Source: Syntrophales bacterium (GTDB lineage: Bacteria > Desulfobacterota > Desulfobaccia > Desulfobaccales > 0-14-0-80-60-11). From it: a stretch of DNA of 32,687 nt. The DNA lies in NCBI GenBank assembly GCA_028688935.1, contig JAQTXE010000008.1, forward strand, positions 1-32,687. The letters run 5' to 3'. Positions 9,232 through 19,499 of this stretch are shown here, piece by piece. Every line of letters begins with the position of its first letter. Within the stretch, counting starts at the first letter, position 1. A model generated the notes under the pieces. The model was not told where the DNA came from. It saw only the letters and a program-made list of their open reading frames with translations, and did no database searches. The translations under genes were made by a program, and so were the position numbers.

Positions 9232-11904
9232 CTTCTTCCCGCTCTTCTTGCGTTTGCTCCCGGCTTTGGCGGCCTTGGGGGGTTTCTTTTCTTGCGCTTC
9301 CGGCTTCTTGGGCGTCTGCACCGGTTCCGCCGCCCTCTTTATCACGATCCGTTTGGATTCCTTGCGGAAGGCGTAGACGATGGGGCTGGCCACGAAGATG
9401 GAGGAATAGGTGCCCACCAGGACCCCCAGGACCATAGCCAGGGCGAAGTCCTCCAGGACCACGCCGCCGAAGAAGTAGAGGGCCAGGACCACCAGAAAGA
9501 CGGTGCCGTTGGTGACAATGGTGCGGGATAGCACTTCGTTGACGCTGAGGTTGATAATCTCCCCCAGCTTGCCCCTTTTGTAGGCCAGGTTTTCCCGGAT
9601 GCGGTCGAAGACCACCACCGTGTCGTTGAGAGAGGAACCCGCCAGGGTCAGGAGCGCGGTGACTACCAGGAGAGTGATTTCTTTATCCAGGAGCCAGAAG
9701 ATACCCAGGACCGCCAAGACATCATGGAAAGTGGCCACAGTCGCGCCGATGCCGAAGATCAGCTCAAAGCGCCAGCTCAGATAAAGGATGATGCCTATAA
9801 AGGAAATAATAATGGCGATGATGGCCTTGTCTCGCAGGGACTTGCTGATGGAGGCCCCGATCTCTTCGGTGCTGGCCACGGTGAACTTATTCTGAGGCAG
9901 GCTCTGGTTGAGGATGGCCGTGAGTTTTTCTCCCATCTGCCCCACGGACTCCTCACTCTTCTTAACCTTGACCATCAACCCCCGGCCCCCTTCCAGGGAC
10001 TGAATTTCGGCCTGACCCCACCCTTCCTTGTCCAAAGCCTGGCGCACCTGGGCCACGGTGAAGGCCTCTTTGGCGCTGAGCTGCACCATGGCGCCGCTGC
10101 TGAATTCCACGCCCAGGTTGCCGTGGCCCCGGCTCAACTGCACAAAGGCCACCAGTCCCAAGATGCTGAGTGCCAGGGAGAAGACGAAGGCGTATTTCCG
10201 GACGCTGATGAAGTCGATATTGGGTTTTTTAAAGAGTTCGAAGAAACTGAGCTTTTTCAGCCAACGCTTCAGGATCAGCCAGTCATAGACCACCCGGGTG
10301 CCGAACAGGGCGGTGAAGAGGTTGAGGGTGACGCCCAGGCTTAGGGTCACCGCAAAGCCCTTGATGGGGCCGGTGCCGAAGAGGAAGAGGGCGCAGGCGG
10401 TGATCAGGGTGGTGACGTTGGAGTCGATGATGGTCCCGAAGGCTTTGCCATAGCCGCCGTCGATGCCGGACTTCAGGGGCTTGCCGCTATGAAACTCCTC
10501 CCGCATGCGTTCGTAGATGAGGACGTTGGCGTCCACGGCCATGCCGATGGAGAGGATGATACCGGCGATGCCCGGCAGGGTCAGGGTGGCGTTCAGCAGG
10601 GACAAAACTCCCAGGAGCATGATGGTATTTAAGATCAGGGCATAGTTGGCTATCACCCCGGAGAAGCGGTAGTAGAAAATCATGAAGAACACCACCAGGA
10701 AGGTTCCCACAAGGCCGGAGATCAGCCCGCTGCGGATGGAGTCCGCGCCCAGGGTGGGGCCCACGGTGATATTCTGGACGATCTTGACGGTGGCCGGCAA
10801 GGCCCCGGCCATGAGCACGATGGCCAGGTCATGGGCCTCTTCCGGGGTGTAGGAGCCGGTGATCTGGGCCCGGCCGCCGCCGATGCGTTCCTGGATTACC
10901 GGCGCGGAGCGCACCACCCCGTCCAGGATGATGGCCAAGCGGCGCTTGACGTTTTCGCCGGTGATGCGGGCAAACTCCGCGGCGCCCCGGCGGTTGAAGT
11001 CCACGGAGACGTAGGGTTCGTTATAGTCGCCGATGCGCACCGCGGCGCTCTTCACCGCGTCGCCGGTGAGGAGGACCTTCTTTTTCAGGAGCAGGGGCTT
11101 GCTCGTCAAGCGGCCGGTTTCCCGGTCGATACTTTTCTCGATATAAATCTCATCACCCGGGGGGATCTTATCCGCCAGGGCCTGATTGAGCTCCTCCCGG
11201 GTATAACCGGGTTTCAGCTTCCCTTTTTTGAGGGCCTGGTCGATCAATTCCGGCAGATTGAGGCTGGCCTGGTCGTCCACCAGCTTGAATTCCAGTTGCG
11301 CAGTCTTGCCGATCAAATCAATGGCCCGCTGGGGGTCCTGGATGCCGGGAAGCTGCACCACGATCTGGGTGGCGCCCTGGCGGACGATGACCGGCTCGGT
11401 GACCCCGAACTGGTCGATGCGGTTGCGCATCACTTCCAAACTCTGACTCAGAGTCTGTTCCTGGAGCCGCTGCTTTTCCTTAGGTGTCAAGCTTAAGGTA
11501 TAAAGCAGGGCGCCGCCTTGGCGCTGGGGACCCTGAACCTCCAGATGGGGGAATTCTTCTTTCAGCAGTTTTTGCAGAGGCGACTGTTCATCGGCATTGA
11601 GCAGGGTGAGCGGCAAGGTATCCTTGGAGACGTCCCCCACCTTGACGGCCAGGCCCCGCTTTTCGGCGATCTCTTTGAGTTCCGGAATGGTCCGGTTCAG
11701 GGAGTTGGCAATGGCCGAATCCATGTCCACTTCCAGGACCAGATGCATGCCCCCTTTTAAGTCCAGGCCCAGGTTCAGGCCCCGGCTCACGTGTTGCTGC
11801 CACCAAGCCGGCAGCCCCACGGGAAAGGAAGGCAGGACAAAGAGGATGGCTACGATGGTAAGGAGGAAAAGAAATAAGAATTTCAGACGCACCGCTCGCA
11901 ACAT
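9229..11904 (-). CDS. secDF: Protein translocase subunit SecDF (SecD-SecF fusion)
   Basis: GLNLGLDLKGGMHLVLEVD, DANVLIYERMREE (SecD) and SLNDTVVVFDRIREN (SecF) in one 891-aa ORF. Confidence 0.95.
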   Translation of the reverse strand: MLRAVRLKFLFLFLLTIVAILFVLPSFPVGLPAWWQQHVSRGLNLGLDLKGGMHLVLEVDMDSAIANSLNRTIPELKEIAEKRGLAVKVGDVSKDTLPLTLLNADEQSPLQKLLKEEFPHLEVQGPQRQGGALLYTLSLTPKEKQRLQEQTLSQSLEVMRNRIDQFGVTEPVIVRQGATQIVVQLPGIQDPQRAIDLIGKTAQLEFKLVDDQASLNLPELIDQALKKGKLKPGYTREELNQALADKIPPGDEIYIEKSIDRETGRLTSKPLLLKKKVLLTGDAVKSAAVRIGDYNEPYVSVDFNRRGAAEFARITGENVKRRLAIILDGVVRSAPVIQERIGGGRAQITGSYTPEEAHDLAIVLMAGALPATVKIVQNITVGPTLGADSIRSGLISGLVGTFLVVFFMIFYYRFSGVIANYALILNTIMLLGVLSLLNATLTLPGIAGIILSIGMAVDANVLIYERMREEFHSGKPLKSGIDGGYGKAFGTIIDSNVTTLITACALFLFGTGPIKGFAVTLSLGVTLNLFTALFGTRVVYDWLILKRWLKKLSFFELFKKPNIDFISVRKYAFVFSLALSILGLVAFVQLSRGHGNLGVEFSSGAMVQLSAKEAFTVAQVRQALDKEGWGQAEIQSLEGGRGLMVKVKKSEESVGQMGEKLTAILNQSLPQNKFTVASTEEIGASISKSLRDKAIIAIIISFIGIILYLSWRFELIFGIGATVATFHDVLAVLGIFWLLDKEITLLVVTALLTLAGSSLNDTVVVFDRIRENLAYKRGKLGEIINLSVNEVLSRTIVTNGTVFLVVLALYFFGGVVLEDFALAMVLGVLVGTYSSIFVASPIVYAFRKESKRIVIKRAAEPVQTPKKPEAQEKKPPKAAKAGSKRKKSGKK

Positions 11905-12160
11905 TAACTTATCTCCTTGACGCCAGCTGCGCCGGCGCGGATTATCCGGGATTTACGCTTGGCGGCTCCGGGAGGGAAGTCCGGCGCAGGGAATCACTGT
12001 CCCGCCTTGGCGTGGCCAATCAAGTAAATCTAACGTAGAGTTCGGGGACTGTCAAGGCTAATGGGGGGAAGGCGATAAGCCCCAATGGCAGGCAATCTTT
12101 AGTTTTCCAGGGGACAAGAATCCGCCTCGGCGGGAACTTAAGTCTGCCTCGGCCGGGGTC

Positions 12161-13963
12161 TTACATCATGCTTTTGCCATGATAAAAACTGATGATGTCC
12201 CGTTTGGAGATCATGGAGACGATTTCGTCGGGCTTATCCTCCCGGACCACCGGCAGCTCATCCACCTGAATTACCGCCATTTTGTCCAGGGCCTCCTGGA
12301 GGCTGTCGTTCCAGAAAACCCGCACCACGTTAGGGGTGGCCACATCCTTGGCCAGAATCAGTTGGGCCACGGTCTCTTCGAACATGATCTCCCGGATATC
12401 GTTGATGGAGAGGATGCCGGTCATCTTCCCCCCGGTATTCACTACGGGAAAATAGATATCGCTGGAATGGGTGACCGTGACCACCAGTTCGCTGAAGCGC
12501 ATGTCTTCCGGGATGGTGGTCACCCGCCGGGGCACGATGGCTTCGTGGACGCGCATTTCCTCCAGCACCCCCCGGGCAAATTCGAACATATGGGCCGGGG
12601 AGGCCAGGCGGGTGAAGACTTGTTTTTCATAAAGGCTGACATTCCGGCCCAGAATGATCAGGGCGATGGCGGAAACCAGCATCAAAGGGACCAGGAGGGT
12701 ATAGCTGGCGCTCATCTCGCAAGCCATGATGATCCCGGCCAGGGGGCATTTGGCCACCCCGGCGAAAAAGCCGCCCATGCCCACCAGCACGAAGGCATAG
12801 GGATAGACCACCCAGCCCGGGAAGAGAAGATGGCCCAAATAGCCGAAGCCGCCGCCCAACATGGCGCCGATGAAGATGGAGGGACCGAAGACGCCGCCGC
12901 TGCCGCCGGAGCCGAGGGTACAGGAAGTGGCCACGATTTTCATGGCGGCCATGATGAACATGACGTACCACAGCATCTTGCCTTCCAGGGCCATCTGCAC
13001 CCAGCCGTAGCCGCCGTCCATGACATGGGGGTAAAAGAAGAGGATGAGACCGCACATCAAGCCCCCCAGGCTGGGCTTCAAAACCCGGGGAATCGTCAGG
13101 CGATCAAAGAAATAATGCTGCATGCCGTGAAAGACCTTGATCCAGACATATCCCACCACGCCGCAGAGAATTCCGAAGATGGCATAGGGCAGTAACTCCT
13201 TGGGCAGGGCGAAATCCACCGCGCCGGGAAAGAAGATGACCGCCCGCCCGTAAAACTCGGAAAACACGGCATAGGCGATGATGGAGGAGACCACGCAGGG
13301 CAAGATGGCCTCAAACTCGAATTCCGTGTCCCGGTAGAGCACTTCCGGAGCGAACAGGGCTGCTCCTAAGGGAGCCCGGAAGATGGCCCCGACTCCGGCC
13401 GCGGCCCCGGCCAGGACCAGAATGCGGCGTTCCCGGGGCTTGAGCTTCAAGGTGGTGGCCAAAAACGACCCGAAGCCGGCGCCGATCTGGGAGATGGGCC
13501 CTTCTTTACCGGCGGAGCCACCGGTACCGATGGTGATGGCCGAGGTGAGGATCTTGATGTAGGGCGTCCGGGGGCGAATGAAGCCGCCCTTCTTGTGAAA
13601 GGCGTCGATCATGGCTTCGGTGCCGTCCCCCGCGGTCTCGGGCGCGAGGTAATTGACGATCAGCCCGGAGACGAGGCCCCCCAGCGTGGGGATGACAATC
13701 ATCAGGTAGTGGTAGGGCGAAACAAACCCCAGCACCTGGGCGGCGGCAGCCCAGCGGTGGGGTTCGGTGTAACCGGTGAAAAAGGTGATGGTGTACTTCA
13801 GAATCAGATGCAGCAGCTCGTCAAAAACAATGGCGCCGATGCCGGAGACGATGCCCACGGCGATGCTTAAGACAAACCAGCGGAAATGAAAGGACCAACG
13901 GCGTTTTCTGAAGGAGTCCAGGGCCGATTTCCATGAAGGTAGTTTTTTGGTGCCAGAACTCAT
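12161..13963 (-). CDS. ClC-family chloride channel/antiporter with C-terminal CBS domains
   Basis: GSAGKEGPISQIGAG, GAAAGVGAIFRAPLGAALFAPEV, GSGGSGGVFGPSIFIGAMLGG motifs; paired CBS motifs at the C-terminus. Confidence 0.95.
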   Translation of the reverse strand: MSSGTKKLPSWKSALDSFRKRRWSFHFRWFVLSIAVGIVSGIGAIVFDELLHLILKYTITFFTGYTEPHRWAAAAQVLGFVSPYHYLMIVIPTLGGLVSGLIVNYLAPETAGDGTEAMIDAFHKKGGFIRPRTPYIKILTSAITIGTGGSAGKEGPISQIGAGFGSFLATTLKLKPRERRILVLAGAAAGVGAIFRAPLGAALFAPEVLYRDTEFEFEAILPCVVSSIIAYAVFSEFYGRAVIFFPGAVDFALPKELLPYAIFGILCGVVGYVWIKVFHGMQHYFFDRLTIPRVLKPSLGGLMCGLILFFYPHVMDGGYGWVQMALEGKMLWYVMFIMAAMKIVATSCTLGSGGSGGVFGPSIFIGAMLGGGFGYLGHLLFPGWVVYPYAFVLVGMGGFFAGVAKCPLAGIIMACEMSASYTLLVPLMLVSAIALIILGRNVSLYEKQVFTRLASPAHMFEFARGVLEEMRVHEAIVPRRVTTIPEDMRFSELVVTVTHSSDIYFPVVNTGGKMTGILSINDIREIMFEETVAQLILAKDVATPNVVRVFWNDSLQEALDKMAVIQVDELPVVREDKPDEIVSMISKRDIISFYHGKSMM

Positions 13964-14142
13964 AGAGCCACGGGGAAGAGAGATTTAGCGCCTGGGGCCA
14001 GGAAGGAAACCGGGCGAATTTTATTGATTACTTTCAATTATATACCATTTCTCCCGCCTCAATCAAGCTCGCTAATGCAGAAATTTTGTCGGGGGAGTTG
14101 CAGGGCCGCCAGGAAATTGCGGCCAGCGCGGCTGCGGTTGCT

Positions 14143-14679
14143 TCAAAACCAATATTCGGGATAACTTCTGGTCCGGGGAATATTGTTGACCAGCAGGGCC
14201 ACCGCCAACATAATCAAGGCGCCCAGGCCCGCAGGGACCAGGACATACCAATACCCCAGGGAGTGGATCTTGGCGCCGCCGATGACGGCAATCAGGGCGG
14301 TGGCGCCCCCCGGTGGGTGCAAGGTGCGGGTGGCGTGCATCACGGCGATGGCCGTGGCCACGGCCAGGGGGGCCGCCATCCAGGGAGCGGCAGGCAGTAA
14401 TTTATAGACCGAGACGCCGATTATCGCGGAAAAGACATGGCCGCCCATAAGATTCCGGGGCTGGGCCAGAGGACTCTTGATGGCCCCGTAAATGAGCACC
14501 GCGGACGCGCCGAAAGAACCGATCACCATCACTAAAGTGGTGCCCGAGAGGATTTGATAGTTGAGATAAGCCACAGCCAGGATTCCCAGAAAGGCCCCCA
14601 GCCAGGACCAGGCAATCTCTACGAGGCTCACCCGGGGCGGACTTTTGGTGGTTCCCCGCATTTTTTGCCAATATTTCAT
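14143..14679 (-). CDS. HPP family membrane protein
   Basis: HATRTLHPPGGATALIAVIGG with GSFGASAVLIYG and QPRNLMGGHVFSAIIGV, signature of the HPP family. Confidence 0.9.
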   Translation of the reverse strand: MKYWQKMRGTTKSPPRVSLVEIAWSWLGAFLGILAVAYLNYQILSGTTLVMVIGSFGASAVLIYGAIKSPLAQPRNLMGGHVFSAIIGVSVYKLLPAAPWMAAPLAVATAIAVMHATRTLHPPGGATALIAVIGGAKIHSLGYWYVLVPAGLGALIMLAVALLVNNIPRTRSYPEYWF

Positions 14680-15299
14680 CAGGCTTTGCCGCCCCTGAAA
14701 GGAGCCAGGTTCAGGAGATCTCCCCGGGAGACGATACCCGCCAGGCGGCCCTGGGCATCCAACACCGGCACCCGGTTTATGGCCTTTTCTTTAAATAATC
14801 TGGCGATTTCCAGGACCGGGGTATCTTCCCTGACGGTTACCGCCGGAGAGTTCATCAGATCATCAGCCTGCCGCCCCCGGATGCCCACGGCTTTGCAGCC
14901 CTTGTCCCGCAAGCATCCCGCCACCACCGCCATAAAATTGGTGATTCCCTGGCTGCTCATGCGCTTAAGGAAGTCTTTTTCGGAAATGACCCCCACCACC
15001 CGGTTAGCGCCATCCAGCACCGGCACTCCGGAAACTCCCCGTTGGGCCATGAGTTCCGCCACCTCTTGCAAAGGGGTGTCCACCCTCACCCAAGCCACCT
15101 CCCGGGTCATGATTTCTTTGGCCGTGGCCCGGTGCAGGAGACGCTCCTGGGCCTGCCGGTAAGCCAGGACATAGACCTCTTTGAAGTCGCCGGGAGTGAT
15201 GTCCAGATACCCGGGAATCTCCTTCATGGCCTCGTAAATATCCTCATCCGAAATATCCGGGGCCGTCTTCCCCTGATCTGCGGTTAGCCTCTCTACCAC
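14679..15299 (-). CDS. CBS-domain protein (two CBS motifs), overlapping the HPP gene start
   Basis: ATAKEIMTREVAWVRVDTPLQEVAELMAQRGVSGVPVLDGANRVVGVISEKDFL and a second CBS repeat. TGATG overlap with the downstream gene. Confidence 0.9.
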   Translation of the reverse strand: MVERLTADQGKTAPDISDEDIYEAMKEIPGYLDITPGDFKEVYVLAYRQAQERLLHRATAKEIMTREVAWVRVDTPLQEVAELMAQRGVSGVPVLDGANRVVGVISEKDFLKRMSSQGITNFMAVVAGCLRDKGCKAVGIRGRQADDLMNSPAVTVREDTPVLEIARLFKEKAINRVPVLDAQGRLAGIVSRGDLLNLAPFRGGKA

Positions 15300-15524
15300 T
15301 GCCCCTACCTCTCTGCAGAAATTTTGGGCCTGGGGGTAAAACTCAAATATGGGGAAAGATATTCACGGGACCTGAAAATGCAAGCTATCTCAAAACAGTT
15401 TTTCTGTCGTTCCGAGCCGGAGGCTAAAGGACCTGCATTTGAGATTATGGGATTCTTATACCAAGTTCGGTTTCTGCTGCAACAAAATTAACTTGTAAGT
15501 TATTGATAATTTGATATCTTTCTA

Positions 15525-15555
15525 CCGAAAACCGAAAACCGAAAACTGAAAACGG
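15525..15555. repeat. GAAAACC-type heptamer array
   Basis: CCGAAAACCGAAAACCGAAAACTGAAAACGG; reverse complement family of the TTTTCGG array at 8711. Confidence 0.85.
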
Positions 15556-15611
15556 TATTAGCTGCACCCGGAATGATAAATGGGGGTGAAATTGAGGTTT
15601 GGCAATGACTG

Positions 15612-16268
15612 CTAGCCTTTACGGAAGAATTTCTTTTGCGGCAATTTCAGGCAGGTGAGGAAATTGCCGTAGACCGCGCCGGTGTCGATGCCGATCTTGT
15701 TGGGGAGCACCAGCGGCTGATTGAAGGGGGTATGGCCGAAAATCACCAGGCGGCCGAAATCCTCCATGGAGGCGATGAATTGCCCCCGGATCCACAGGAG
15801 GTCTTCTTCCTGCTGCTCTGCTAAAGGCACTCCGGGCTTCAGGCCCGCGTGGACGAAAATATAATCCGGGGTCTCATAATAGGGCCGCAATTCCTGGTAG
15901 AACTCTTCATGCTCCGGGGGCAGCAGCAACCGGGGCAGACCTTCCCAATTCTCCCCCCAATAATTCCGGATGGTGCTCAAGCCGCCGTTGAACATGAACA
16001 TGGCCCGCTCCCGGTCCTGGAGAAAATCGAAGAGCATAGCCTCATGATTGCCCTTCAGACAGATGATATGTTCCCGGGGATATTTTTGCCGCAGCGCCAG
16101 GATGTAATCCACCACCCGCCGGGAATCCGGCCCCCGGTCGATATAATCCCCCATAAAGAGGAGAACGTCTTGCTCCAGGTCGGGCTGGACCTCGTCGAGC
16201 AACTGCTGCAACAGGTCCAGGCAGCCGTGGATGTCTCCCACTGCGTAAATGTTGGCGCCGCTCATCAA
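15612..16268 (-). CDS. Calcineurin-like metallophosphoesterase (PrpA/serine-threonine phosphatase type)
   Basis: YAVGDIHGCLDLLQQLL, LLFMGDYIDRGPDSRRVVDYI, CLKGNHEAML, FVHAGLKPGVPL, IFGHTPFNQP. Confidence 0.95.
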   Translation of the reverse strand: MMSGANIYAVGDIHGCLDLLQQLLDEVQPDLEQDVLLFMGDYIDRGPDSRRVVDYILALRQKYPREHIICLKGNHEAMLFDFLQDRERAMFMFNGGLSTIRNYWGENWEGLPRLLLPPEHEEFYQELRPYYETPDYIFVHAGLKPGVPLAEQQEEDLLWIRGQFIASMEDFGRLVIFGHTPFNQPLVLPNKIGIDTGAVYGNFLTCLKLPQKKFFRKG

Positions 16269-16283
16269 ATATCCCGGGATTGC

Positions 16284-16330
16284 CAGTGATCAGTAATCAG
16301 TAATTTTTGGTACCTGATCACTGATCACTG
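16284..16330. repeat. Heptamer-array hairpin
   Basis: CAGTGATCAGTAATCAG (16284-16300) pairs with CTGATCACTGATCACTG (16314-16330) at 16 of 17 positions. Confidence 0.85.
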
Positions 16331-16352
16331 TCCTCCGGCCCTCCTCTCCAAA

Positions 16353-17288
16353 TTACAACCACCGGAATAATTTTTCCCGGTGGTCCAGGCGGGTGAGGCC
16401 CGCTTCCCGGGCCATCTGTTGGGCCTGGGCGTGTTCCACGCCGGTGAGGAATTTACGCAAAGACGGGTGGTCGTTGGCCCGGCCGCAGGGGCGGTATTGG
16501 CCCATGACGTTGACGTAGGTGTCCGGGGAGATCTCCCGGACCAGAAATTCCATCACTTCCTTGGTGCCGGCCAGACCGTCGGGGAGTACCAGGTGGCGCA
16601 CCAGCAGGCCACGCCGGGCCACCCCGTCATTGTCGATCACCAAGTCCCCCACCTGGCGGTGCATTTCCTTCAGGGCCTGGCGGGCGATCTCCGGATAATC
16701 CGGGGCCTCGCAGACCTCCACGGCCACCTGAGGGTCCCAGAACTTGAAGTCCGGCATGTAGATATCGATGATCCCGTCCAGCAGCCTCAGGGTCTCAAGA
16801 GCGTCGTAGCCGCCGGTATTATAGACCAGGGGTACGTTCAGGCCGGAGCCGATGGCCAGGGGCAAGGCTTCCAGAATCTGGGCCACCTGATGGGACGGGG
16901 TGACGAAATTGATGTTGTGGCAGCCTTTCTTCTGGAGATAAATCATGATGGCCGCCAAATCGTCGCTGGAAATTTCCTCGCCTTCGCCCCCATGGCTGAT
17001 CTCGTAGTTCTGACAAAAGATGCAGTAGATATTGCAGTGGGTAAAAAAGATGGTGCCCGAGCCCCCTTGCCCCACCAGGGGGTCTTCTTCCCCGAAATGG
17101 GGGCCGTAAGAAGAGACGAAGGGCTGGTCCCCGGTGCGGCAGAGGCCCCGCTCCCCGTGATGCCGGTCCACCAGGCAATTGTGCGGGCAAAGGTTGCACT
17201 GGCTCAGAATGTCGTACGCAGCCTGAATCTTTTCAGTGAGCAGTCCTCGACGCTGCGTCTCCAAGTAAGCAGGTTCCCATGTGGCCAT
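16353..17288 (-). CDS. Radical SAM protein, PflA-like (COG1313 type)
   Basis: CNLCPHNCLVDRHHGERGLCRTG and CNIYCIFCQN (CxxxCxxC) motifs. Confidence 0.9.
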   Translation of the reverse strand: MATWEPAYLETQRRGLLTEKIQAAYDILSQCNLCPHNCLVDRHHGERGLCRTGDQPFVSSYGPHFGEEDPLVGQGGSGTIFFTHCNIYCIFCQNYEISHGGEGEEISSDDLAAIMIYLQKKGCHNINFVTPSHQVAQILEALPLAIGSGLNVPLVYNTGGYDALETLRLLDGIIDIYMPDFKFWDPQVAVEVCEAPDYPEIARQALKEMHRQVGDLVIDNDGVARRGLLVRHLVLPDGLAGTKEVMEFLVREISPDTYVNVMGQYRPCGRANDHPSLRKFLTGVEHAQAQQMAREAGLTRLDHREKLFRWL

Positions 17289-17298
17289 GGCGCTACCT

Positions 17299-17330
17299 CA
17301 GTGAGCAGTGAGCAGTGAGCAGTGAGCAGT
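17299..17330. repeat. (CAGTGAG)4 CAGT heptamer tandem array followed by T7
   Basis: Exact 7-bp repeats read directly. Confidence 0.95.
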
Positions 17331-17411
17331 TTTTTTCGCTGCTCCCAAGTCGTCTTTTGCGGGTGGAAGTGGAAGCCAAGCTCAATTTGGCCGAGTAGGA
17401 CTCGTTTTTCT

Positions 17412-17442
17412 CTGACCACTGACTACTGGCTACTGATCACTA
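17412..17442. repeat. Degenerate ACTGNNN heptamer array downstream of the uvrD-like gene
   Basis: CTGACC ACTGACT ACTGGCT ACTGATC ACTA. Confidence 0.85.
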
Positions 17443-17447
17443 TCTTT

Positions 17448-19400
17448 TCACCACTCCTCCACCTCCGTCCGCCAAGTTTCCAGCAGCTTGGGGGGAAGGT
17501 CGGCGATGAAGCGGGAAGGGCTGTTATAGGTCATGCCCAATTGTCTATTATAGCCCACTGCCGGGAAAAGGACAGCCAAATAGCGCCGGGCCCGGGTGGC
17601 GGCCACGTACATCAGGCGCCGTTCTTCTTCCAGTTCCTCTTCCTTCTCCAGGGAGTAGAAGGCCGGGAAGCGGCCTTCCGCGGCCCAGATGATGAAGACT
17701 GCATCCCATTCCAGGCCCTTGGCGGAGTGGATGGTGGACAGGGTCAGGAAGTCGTGGGTGGGGTGGGATACGTCCGCCAGGCTGGAAGGCGGGTCCAGGG
17801 AGAGGTCGTTCAAAAAGCTCCGGAGTTCTTTGTAGCGGGCGGTGATGGTCAGCAGGTGTTCCAGGTCCCGGACCCTCTTGGGGTAGTCGTCGTAGCGCTG
17901 GGTCAAGAGCGGTTCGTAGTAGGCCAGGGCCAGGTTCATGCGGGATACCAGGGTTTGGCCCGGATTCTGGAGGCTGACGAGCAGTTCCGCCAAAGGTTTA
18001 AGACCGGCCTGGGGGCGCATTTTGCCCAGGGCGGCCACGGCTTTTTCCAGGGTGAAACCCTCTTTCAGATTGCCCTGAAACTTTTTGGCGGTCTGCTTGC
18101 CCACTCCCGGCACCAAGAGCAGCACCCGGTTCCAGCTCATGGCGTCCCGGGGGTTGGCCACCACCCTCAAGTGGGCCAGCAGGTCCTTGATGTGGGCGCT
18201 CTCCATGAATTTGAAGCCCCCGAACTTCATGAAGGGCACTCCCTGGCGCACCAGTTCGATCTCCAGGTCGAAGGAATGGAACGCGGCCCTGAAGAGCACC
18301 GCCATCTTATTTAAGGGAGTCCCCCGCTCGTGCAGGTCCTGGACCTGGGCCACCACCAGCTGGGATTGCTCGTTTTCGCTGGCGGGCCGGAAGAGCCGGG
18401 GCTTTAAGCCGTCGCCCTTGCGGGTAAAGAGGCATTTGGTGTACTTCTCCCGGGCCCCGGCGATGATTTCGTTGGCCAGGTCTAAAATGGGCTGGGTGGA
18501 ACGGTAGTTTTCCTCCAGTTTAATGACCCGGGTGCCGGGAAAGAGAGTGGGGAAATCCATGATGTTGCGGAAATTGGCCCCCCGGAAGGAATAGATGGAC
18601 TGGGAGTCGTCGCCCACGGCCATGACGTTGTCGTGGGTATAGGCCAAAAGGCGCACCATTTCGGCCTGCAAGCGGTTGGTATCCTGGTATTCATCCACCA
18701 TCAGGAAACGGAACTGCTCGGACAACCGGCGGCGCACCTCCTCCTCTTCCCTGAGCAGGCGTCTGCCTTCCAGGAGCAGGTCGTCATAATCTAAAAGGGC
18801 ATGGCGCCGTTTTTCTTCCTGGTAGGCCAGGCCGATTTGCAGCAGGTCGGCCTGATGCGGCACAACTTGGGGATAATCCCGGTAGAGCAAGTCCTCCAGG
18901 GAGAGGTCCTTGTTGACCGTGGCTCCCAGGATTTCCGCCAGGGTCTCCTTCCGGGGGAAGGGGCCCTCGATCTTTTTCAATCCCAGGCGCTCCTTCAGCA
19001 TGTTCAGGAGATCACCCTGGTCGGCCCGGTCCATGACCGTGAAACCGTCGGTATAGCCCAGGCGCGCCCCGTAACGGCGCAGCCACTGATAGCAGATACC
19101 ATGGAAAGTCCCCCCCATCACCTGGCCCAGGGGCTGGTGGATGAGGTGGGCCGCCCGGTTGAGCATCTCCTGGGAGGCCTTGCGGGTAAAGGTGAGAAGC
19201 AAAATGGAGCCGGGGTCCACTCCCTGCTCCACCAGATAGGCCAGGCGATAGACCAGGGTGCGGGTCTTGCCGCTGCCGGCGCCGGCAATGACCAGGACGG
19301 GGCCCTCCTGGGTGGTCACCGCCTCATACTGCGCCGGGTTAAGGTCTTGTTGGTAGTCGATCCGGGGACCGGCCCCTATGGCTGGAAATATATGTGTCAT
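17448..19400 (-). CDS. UvrD/PcrA/Rep-family ATP-dependent 3'-5' DNA helicase
   Basis: LNPAQYEAVTTQEGPVLVIAGAGSGKTRTLVYR, FLMVDEYQDTNRLQ, VGDDSQSIYSFRGA, LEENYRSTQPIL, LSTIHSAKGLEWDAVFI, ERRLMYVAATRA. Confidence 0.95.
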   Translation of the reverse strand: MTHIFPAIGAGPRIDYQQDLNPAQYEAVTTQEGPVLVIAGAGSGKTRTLVYRLAYLVEQGVDPGSILLLTFTRKASQEMLNRAAHLIHQPLGQVMGGTFHGICYQWLRRYGARLGYTDGFTVMDRADQGDLLNMLKERLGLKKIEGPFPRKETLAEILGATVNKDLSLEDLLYRDYPQVVPHQADLLQIGLAYQEEKRRHALLDYDDLLLEGRRLLREEEEVRRRLSEQFRFLMVDEYQDTNRLQAEMVRLLAYTHDNVMAVGDDSQSIYSFRGANFRNIMDFPTLFPGTRVIKLEENYRSTQPILDLANEIIAGAREKYTKCLFTRKGDGLKPRLFRPASENEQSQLVVAQVQDLHERGTPLNKMAVLFRAAFHSFDLEIELVRQGVPFMKFGGFKFMESAHIKDLLAHLRVVANPRDAMSWNRVLLLVPGVGKQTAKKFQGNLKEGFTLEKAVAALGKMRPQAGLKPLAELLVSLQNPGQTLVSRMNLALAYYEPLLTQRYDDYPKRVRDLEHLLTITARYKELRSFLNDLSLDPPSSLADVSHPTHDFLTLSTIHSAKGLEWDAVFIIWAAEGRFPAFYSLEKEEELEEERRLMYVAATRARRYLAVLFPAVGYNRQLGMTYNSPSRFIADLPPKLLETWRTEVEEW

Positions 19401-19499
19401 AATCTAAGTTTGAGTTCCGGAAGGTTAGAGGCCCGCAGCCCTCTATCCCAGCTTTTCCGGGGCGGCAATAAGAAGTTGCCGTAAGCCGCCGGTGGGTGA

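Noticed and set aside
12179-13195. 338-aa plus-strand ORF antisense to the ClC channel gene
   Set aside because: His/Gly/Asp-rich low-complexity translation typical of antisense ORFs in GC-rich DNA. The minus-strand ORF has clear ClC motifs.
17299-17442. Possible CRISPR array from repeated CAGTGAG units
   Set aside because: Contiguous 7-bp repeats with no spacers and no cas genes nearby.
16380-18314. Long plus-strand ORFs opposite the radical SAM and helicase genes
   Set aside because: No family motifs; shadow ORFs of well-supported minus-strand genes.
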